Assembly: GCF_029910235.1 (NCBI RefSeq)
Contig: NZ_CP112874.1
Coordinates: 4,144,501-4,208,500, forward strand
Reading direction: 5' to 3'
Source: Pseudanabaena galeata CCNP1313
GTDB taxonomy: Bacteria; Cyanobacteriota; Cyanobacteriia; Pseudanabaenales; Pseudanabaenaceae
DNA: 64,000 bases
This document shows positions 58,178-64,000 of the stretch, one piece after another. Position numbers and translations under genes: made by a program. The stretch's first letter is position 1. Each line of letters opens with the position of its first letter. Below the pieces are notes generated by a model. The model saw only the letters and a program-made list of their open reading frames with translations. It had not been told where the DNA came from and searched no databases.

Positions 58178-61100
58178 TTACTCGTATAGAGTGGCTGGTA
58201 ATGTATCACTTGGAGTGGTTGCGCCATAGGTTAAAGTATCACAGACAGGGCGGCGATCGTTACCACGCAAGGCGCGTCTGACGTAGTTAGTCGGGGTAGT
58301 TCCCTCTCTTTGTACCCTACCTACATTAACCGCACCAGTACCAGCAACTGTAGTTGCGGTTGGATCATTTGGCTCTAAGGCACAGAGTAAAGCCTGAACC
58401 CATTGATCATCACCACTGATCTCTCTAAAGAACTCATTAGAACCAGGGATTGGTACGGCAAAGCGCTCAGCAAAGCGATCGGGTTGTTGTGTCAACAGCC
58501 CCACATCATAGCCCCAGAGACGAATCGGTGCAGAATAATAGGGAATGCGATTAACAGTTCTAGACATATATTGCAGATTGTAGCCGCTAAAAATCTGACC
58601 AGTCGTACTACCTTTACCTGTTTGCAATGGATTCATAAATATGGTCGTGGTATCTGCTATGCCAGATGTAACCATACTCGGTGTATATGGTGCAGTAGCA
58701 AAACGACTCTTGGTGTTTTGGATGAAGCCACCTGCAATCTTGATTGGAATGTTTTCCCAATTTTCAAGGAACCGTACAAAGTTAGCTAAACCACCACCTG
58801 TTTCACCTGTCTGTACAACTGCATCAGATGCCACAGGATTAGGGATTGTACTAGAAGTGGTATATTCTACACCTTTTCTCGATGGAGTGCTTCCAGCCAC
58901 AAAGTATACATTGACCTCTGTTCTGGTAGGTCGAATTGTCCATTGACCAGTACCAGTAGCCTCTGGTGTGCCATTAATACCAGCAGTTGTGACTGGGTTA
59001 GGCTGAACGATATTAGTCGAGGCAGCCGTCTGGTTCGGAACACTCAGTTGCAATACAGGCAAGAGAGCAGGTTGATCAACAGCAGTCATCGCTACAAACA
59101 GCGTTTCATTATTGATCTCCGTACCAGTAGTACGGAATCCAAGGAATCTCACGCCCCTAAAGGAAGAGAACTTATCTTTGACAGCAAGCTCAGTGGTGTT
59201 GTTAGTATTAGAACCAGTGCTTGGCATTGTGCCAATGAAGTTCCCCGTAATAATGTTGGGGCTGAACGCATTACCTTGGAAAGTCACATTGGCTTCATCA
59301 CCTACAGTGAGAGTACCACTACCAGTAGAACTAAAGGGAATAGCACCATCGTCTGGAGAAGCGGCTAGCCTAAATGAAGGACCAAGTAATGGACTAGTTG
59401 TATTGATTGCATAATAGGTAGTTCCTGCTGATAATCCGCCTGGTAGAGTAGTTCCTGTGAACAAAATAGGTTTGTTATTGGGATAAGCACTGCCTGTAGC
59501 CGTGATTACCAATGGTAATGCTGGGGCAGGTCCTGCAACAGCCTTAAAGTTGTAGTCAGGTTCAACACGAGGGAATACCCAGAAAACGTTGTTAGGATCA
59601 ACTCCATCTAGTCTGACTTGCAAACTATTAAATACATAGTTTTCATTAGCATCACCTCTCAGGATAAACACAGGACTAGGTCCACGTCGATCGCTGGTCG
59701 GTGAGCAGGTGCTAGGGCTAGCAACCCCAGTCACTGGATCTGTAGTTGTGCAGTTAGCTCTGAGCGTAATCGTGCCAGACAAAGTCCGAGTATCACCTAG
59801 GAGTGTACCTATATTGCTTAGGTTATAGACTTGTACTCGGTTGTCGGCATAGGTATTAACTGCTCTTAGTCCCAGATTTAGTCCAAATCTAAGATGTCCA
59901 TCCCCACCAGCAGTAGCTGGTGGTGTGCCGATATCCGACAAATTAAGCGCCGCCGTAGCTGTTGGGGAAGTGGCAAGTTTAAAGCGTTGTGTAGCAGCAG
60001 ATCCAACCCCATTAACTGGGTCAGCCTCACGGACGTAATATGTAACTCCCGCTTGTAGCTGCGAAGTCAAATTCAGAGAGACACTACCATCACTAGTAAG
60101 GTCGATCGCATTACCATTTGCAGCTAAAGCCAGCTTGAAATTATCACCAGATATCTCACGAACATAGTAAGTAGTTCCCACCGTTAGAGGTGCAGGTGGG
60201 GTTCCCGCTCCTGAGAAGACAACTGCATTACCAGCCGTGAATGGGTTATCGGTAACCGTAATCAAGTCTGTAGTTGCGCTAGCAGAGGTAAAAGCCTTAG
60301 TAAATCTTGGCAGTTGGACATCATTACTATCGGTGTATAGAGTGACAGGCTGATCATTTGTAAAAACTGCTCCTGTAGATCTGACATTTGCTGTGAAGTA
60401 ACCTGATGGAACGTCAAGGGGGTCAACCCTAAAGCTAATCGTGCCTTTATTGATGAGAGCAGGTGGCGCACTTAGCTCGCCAAGACTATTTGCCTCATCA
60501 TTGGGAATCAATCCAACAAACTTATCTGCGGAAGTGCCAGTATTAGCAGGGTCAAGCCTTGCGCTGCGTAAACCAGTGCCACCAGTAAGATTTGGCAGAG
60601 AACCTGATAGGGTCGTCGTATTACCCATGAAGTTTCTGATCGATTCGCCAGCACTGTTGACAGCCTGAGAGCAACTACCACTAGTGATATCAGATCGACC
60701 TACGTTAGAACGCTCGATCGCCTGATATCTGCGTGTATTACCATTGCCACCACAAACCACAAAGCTAGTCGCAGGCTGAGTAGAGCTAGTAGTATTTGCA
60801 GCACCAGTGTTGTCTGAAGGGAAGTGAGGATTGTAGGGGAGATTGAGATTGAGTAGGGTAGTTCCTGTGGGAGGAGCGATCGTATTGCTAGCAAAGGTAT
60901 AGTTACCCAACTCACAGCGCTCGTCCACAAGCCCATTAGTTAGACTAATACAAGCAGTATTGGGTAACACCAATGAGCCTGTGTTATTTAAGTTGGGTCT
61001 TAGGCTACCAGCACCACCACCGATTTGGGGGAAACTGAGGTTGTTGAGAAATAGATTAGTGTTATTGCTGTATTGGATGTTGTCGCCTTCTCCAGGATAG

Positions 61101-64000
61101 TTAGCAGGATTCCCAGCCGATCTAAACCATAGCGCTTTATCTGCGGTTCCTGGTAACGATCTAGTCATGTGTTGATTGTTGGTGTTGTCAATCGGGTAAG
61201 CGAGGTTACCTGGCAACATTGGGATCTCTCCCGAAGGACCTGGACGGGGTGGAATATTTGGGAAGATATCATCTCTTTCAGTTGGATCATCCTGAACACC
61301 ATTGCCATTAATGTCATTGCCCCATACATAGCGAGTTCCATTTTGACCACCAGCACTAACATCTGAGGGAGGGACAAATGGGCGGAATGGTCTGTAGTTA
61401 ACACTAGAAGTGTTAGTGGGGAATGGATAAGCAGCAGCAGGCGGCATAATCATGGACATTGGCATGGAAGACTTCGCCATAGAAGACTTCGGCATACTAG
61501 GCATACTAATTGATGATCTATGCAGACTAGCAAAAATGGGTGGATTGACTATGCCAACACCACCTGGAGTTGGAGTTGGAGTTGGAGTTGGAGTTGGTGT
61601 AGGAGTTGGAGTTGGAGTTGGAGTTGGTGTAGGTGTAGGTGTAGGTGTTGGTGTGGGAGTTGGTGTGGGAGTGGCGCAAGCATTACGATCCAGTTGAGCA
61701 TCATCATTATTTTGATAATAGTTGGCAGATGCTGTTCCGCAAGGTCTAGGCGTATTAGCTTGCTGAATTCGACCTCTAGATTGCTCTGGTCCACCAGCAG
61801 CGTAGCCGATAGGTACGCCAGGATTTGCTCTCAAGTTATCGATCCTAACTGCAAATTCTTCTTGGTTTTCAAAAGCACTATCTCTCACAACTAAAACTGC
61901 AAGATTCTTAGTATCAGGATCGTTAGCTGTATTCGTTGGTCCAGTCCATGAGATGATTGTGTAGTACTGCTTTTGATTACCAGTTCCAGTATCAGGACAG
62001 GTGGCATTTTCAGCATCAACAGTTTCAGCAACAGCAGTAGCGTTAACTGGTAAACGAGGCAACTTACCACCAACTGGCACAGGAGGATAGGCACTACCAT
62101 CAGATTTTCGCATGTTCAGAGTAGCAGAACCAGCATTGTAAAAACCGTTAAGATAATCAGCCTTATTATTATTTGTAGCATCGCCTATTAGTGGGAAACT
62201 TGAGGCTGTCGTCGTCACAGTAGTTGGCGCAGGGCTATCAAGTCGAGTGTAAGACGTGCCATCCTCACCTGCATAAGTATTTGCGTTATTTGGAAATACA
62301 GTTACCCTGACACGTACTGTCTGCGCTGAACTTAACAGACCACGGTTTGACAGGCTGACATTGTAGTTAAAGCGGCGGTATACAGCGTTGTTAGTACTGC
62401 GATTGCTACCACCATTAGGATAGGCAGCGCCACTATTATTATCATTGCTATTAGTTACACTACCATCAGCATTTGGTACAGATGTAGCACCATTATTGTT
62501 TCCAGTTCCCCAGACAACAGCAGGTAATGTAGTTGATCCTAGTTGGTTCTCTAGCGGAACAACAAGACTATTCTGATTGCGTCTGCGTCCCTCAGGTAGG
62601 TTAACGTTACCAGTCAGATCAACCAACATTCCCGTTTCAGGGCAAGGTACAGTTCCATAGCTATGGTTATTACTGGTTTGGAAGGGAGTGCCTAGGTTGC
62701 CCATTACCTGCGGATAAGTATAACCATTCGTGGCATTGGAACCATTAACAACCCCGATAGGCATTGGCCAGACGATAAAGGGGCTAGAAGTACAACTACC
62801 AGCAAATATTAATTGTTGATTTCCATCTTTATACAGGTCATCAAACCTTAAGAATGACACCCGACGCGCATAGCGGTTATCACTATCCGCGATATATCGT
62901 GGTGCAGTTACAGGAGTAGTGATTGCACCTGTAACTGGGCTGTAGTCTGGCAGAGCCGTTGTACCTGCACCATCCTTCAACCAGTCAGAGAAGGTACATT
63001 CACTAGATGGAATCTTGCGACACATCTCCATACCATATTCTCTATGGTTAATCCGACGCTGAATAGGTGTTACACCATTGGCGTTGTAGCTAGCAAGATT
63101 ACCATTCTGGGGATTAGTAAGATCGACATCACCCATCCATAATGTCTGATCATTCGTGAGAATAATGTTGTCTGAGTTAACGCGCTTAATCCAAGGACTA
63201 CTGGTAGCAAAGCTGTTATTAAAGAACCCATTACGACGCAAGTCGATCACATAACTACTATCCTTAATTTTTTCGCCATTGGGATTAAGTTGCGACTGCC
63301 AATTAATACTAGTAGAAGTGTAGGCATTATTACGAAGATCATAGTCTCCATCAGTACGATAGCCATCGCGATAGTTGGCAGAGAGAACTGTTACTGCATC
63401 CGCTAAAACTGTTGCAGGTCGCCATTCGTCACCAAGTGTACAGTTTGTGTTAGAGCCAGGACGACAGGCAAAATTAGCGTCAAGCCTATCTAATGCTCCA
63501 TTGTCTGCATGTCGTTGATAGAAGTTATTCCAAACTGCTGCTAACTCTGGTGCTGTTGGAGGATTGGACAAATTCTCATTGAGCCTTTGTGTAAACTCTT
63601 CGCGTGTATGTCTATTAAAGCTAGGTATTAAAGTCGTATCAGTAGGATTAACGGGATCTCTCTGAGCCTTAATGTATACAGGTAGATTGGATACAAGGGT
63701 TAAACCTTTTTCCCCTTTAGTTGCCTCTGTCCAAGGGAAACTTGCATAAGTTGCATTAGAAACTAGTCCCGTTGCTCCTGTCCCATCGACATTAACAAGA
63801 TTGCCAGTATTGAGGGTGCTGCGCCAGAGACGATAACCATTGATTAAGCGGATACTGCTAGGCTTGCGAGTGGGATCGAGAAGGAAGTCAGTAGAGCTAA
63901 GGTTTTTACGCTTTTCTAGGGAAGTAGGGATGGGATTGCCTGATACATCTACATCATAATAGCTAAGGTCTTCAAGGGCATCTTCGCGAGATGCATAGAC
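58178..64000 (-). CDS. hpsA: HpsA-family giant surface protein (5' end outside window)
   Basis: At least 1,940 codons, open to the right edge; the TTG at 63571 is internal, since the frame continues upstream through TREEFTQRLNENL and EKGLTLVSNLPVYIKAQRD, so the true start is beyond 64000. Features: EGRRRNQNSL, a (TP) repeat linker of about 20 dipeptides near 61560-61670, repeated beta modules with GTTYYVREISGDNFKLA and GTTYYAINTTS, and a C-terminal Cys pair. HpsA is required for hormogonium polysaccharide accumulation in Nostoc. Rich in Asn, Thr, Gly and Ser, as expected for a secreted fibrous protein. First gene of the pseudopilin operon. Confidence 0.82.
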   Translation of the reverse strand, partial: VYASREDALEDLSYYDVDVSGNPIPTSLEKRKNLSSTDFLLDPTRKPSSIRLINGYRLWRSTLNTGNLVNVDGTGATGLVSNATYASFPWTEATKGEKGLTLVSNLPVYIKAQRDPVNPTDTTLIPSFNRHTREEFTQRLNENLSNPPTAPELAAVWNNFYQRHADNGALDRLDANFACRPGSNTNCTLGDEWRPATVLADAVTVLSANYRDGYRTDGDYDLRNNAYTSTSINWQSQLNPNGEKIKDSSYVIDLRRNGFFNNSFATSSPWIKRVNSDNIILTNDQTLWMGDVDLTNPQNGNLASYNANGVTPIQRRINHREYGMEMCRKIPSSECTFSDWLKDGAGTTALPDYSPVTGAITTPVTAPRYIADSDNRYARRVSFLRFDDLYKDGNQQLIFAGSCTSSPFIVWPMPIGVVNGSNATNGYTYPQVMGNLGTPFQTSNNHSYGTVPCPETGMLVDLTGNVNLPEGRRRNQNSLVVPLENQLGSTTLPAVVWGTGNNNGATSVPNADGSVTNSNDNNSGAAYPNGGSNRSTNNAVYRRFNYNVSLSNRGLLSSAQTVRVRVTVFPNNANTYAGEDGTSYTRLDSPAPTTVTTTASSFPLIGDATNNNKADYLNGFYNAGSATLNMRKSDGSAYPPVPVGGKLPRLPVNATAVAETVDAENATCPDTGTGNQKQYYTIISWTGPTNTANDPDTKNLAVLVVRDSAFENQEEFAVRIDNLRANPGVPIGYAAGGPEQSRGRIQQANTPRPCGTASANYYQNNDDAQLDRNACATPTPTPTPTPTPTPTPTPTPTPTPTPTPTPTPTPTPGGVGIVNPPIFASLHRSSISMPSMPKSSMAKSSMPMSMIMPPAAAYPFPTNTSSVNYRPFRPFVPPSDVSAGGQNGTRYVWGNDINGNGVQDDPTERDDIFPNIPPRPGPSGEIPMLPGNLAYPIDNTNNQHMTRSLPGTADKALWFRSAGNPANYPGEGDNIQYSNNTNLFLNNLSFPQIGGGAGSLRPNLNNTGSLVLPNTACISLTNGLVDERCELGNYTFASNTIAPPTGTTLLNLNLPYNPHFPSDNTGAANTTSSTQPATSFVVCGGNGNTRRYQAIERSNVGRSDITSGSCSQAVNSAGESIRNFMGNTTTLSGSLPNLTGGTGLRSARLDPANTGTSADKFVGLIPNDEANSLGELSAPPALINKGTISFRVDPLDVPSGYFTANVRSTGAVFTNDQPVTLYTDSNDVQLPRFTKAFTSASATTDLITVTDNPFTAGNAVVFSGAGTPPAPLTVGTTYYVREISGDNFKLALAANGNAIDLTSDGSVSLNLTSQLQAGVTYYVREADPVNGVGSAATQRFKLATSPTATAALNLSDIGTPPATAGGDGHLRFGLNLGLRAVNTYADNRVQVYNLSNIGTLLGDTRTLSGTITLRANCTTTDPVTGVASPSTCSPTSDRRGPSPVFILRGDANENYVFNSLQVRLDGVDPNNVFWVFPRVEPDYNFKAVAGPAPALPLVITATGSAYPNNKPILFTGTTLPGGLSAGTTYYAINTTSPLLGPSFRLAASPDDGAIPFSSTGSGTLTVGDEANVTFQGNAFSPNIITGNFIGTMPSTGSNTNNTTELAVKDKFSSFRGVRFLGFRTTGTEINNETLFVAMTAVDQPALLPVLQLSVPNQTAASTNIVQPNPVTTAGINGTPEATGTGQWTIRPTRTEVNVYFVAGSTPSRKGVEYTTSSTIPNPVASDAVVQTGETGGGLANFVRFLENWENIPIKIAGGFIQNTKSRFATAPYTPSMVTSGIADTTTIFMNPLQTGKGSTTGQIFSGYNLQYMSRTVNRIPYYSAPIRLWGYDVGLLTQQPDRFAERFAVPIPGSNEFFREISGDDQWVQALLCALEPNDPTATTVAGTGAVNVGRVQREGTTPTNYVRRALRGNDRRPVCDTLTYGATTPSDTLPATLYE

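Noticed and set aside
61452-61697. Plus-strand frame of Gly-Val repeats
   Set aside because: It is the complement of the Thr-Pro linker of the HpsA-like gene.
63569-63571. TTG at 63571 as start of the HpsA-like gene
   Set aside because: The frame stays open upstream to the window edge with protein-like sequence, so this codon is internal.

Overview
The window reads as chromosomal DNA of a filamentous, non-heterocystous-type cyanobacterium, most likely in or near the Pseudanabaenaceae. Evidence: the octamer GCGATCGC (HIP1) is scattered through genes and spacers; gene content is typically cyanobacterial (an ictB-like membrane protein, a PilM-N-O-Q pilus cluster with an AMIN-domain PilQ, an HpsA/B/C-type pseudopilin operon, many Uma2/DUF820 proteins, WD40, TPR and pentapeptide proteins). 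The genus is inference from style, not from a search.

Layout. 1-5.3 kb: edge-truncated pentapeptide membrane protein, ParDE toxin-antitoxin pair, Uma2 protein, tandem-domain 6-carboxytetrahydropterin-synthase-like protein, WD40 protein. 5.4-8.1 kb: a large unusual protein with a decayed N6-methyltransferase fold and a HEPN-like C-terminal part. 8-15 kb: TPR protein, trpG, a degenerate metallo-beta-lactamase, an L,D-transpeptidase, a PhoX phosphatase, an HNH endonuclease, with dense hairpin repeats. 15.2-18.9 kb: an arsenic-resistance operon (thiol-disulfide protein, ArsP-like permease, ACR3) whose upstream region has been split by an IS630 element. 19-28.3 kb: ackA, SUI1-type factor, tsf, csaB, two FHA proteins, prfB with its programmed +1 frameshift. 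29-34.5 kb: pilM-pilN-pilO-pilQ. 34.7-39.2 kb: DUF29 protein, tRNA-Thr(GGT) with an adjacent TnpB, TPR protein, hisG. 39.2-50 kb: two Uma2 proteins, then a mobile-element-rich zone in which an IS982-type element has cut a TPR-CHAT protease gene, an IS110-type element and a second identical IS630 copy sit among repeats, followed by an Rpn-type nuclease and ictB. 50.6-54.5 kb: TPR protein, MazEF, UbiD, second Rpn-type nuclease. 54.5-64 kb: reverse-strand operon of a very large HpsA-like protein (runs off the edge) and four pseudopilins.

The most striking feature is the intergenic DNA. At least twenty long inverted repeats, most with perfect 10-39 bp arms and exactly three-nucleotide loops, sit mostly just downstream of genes. 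Several are parts of short non-autonomous elements: a 111-bp element that shares its ends and 7-bp target duplication size with the resident IS982 element, a 105-bp element with compensatory stem changes, and elements that share CTGATGTTACGT-type ends around unrelated cores and end on the stop codon of the neighbouring gene. The stems are preserved by paired base changes, so structure rather than sequence appears to be kept.
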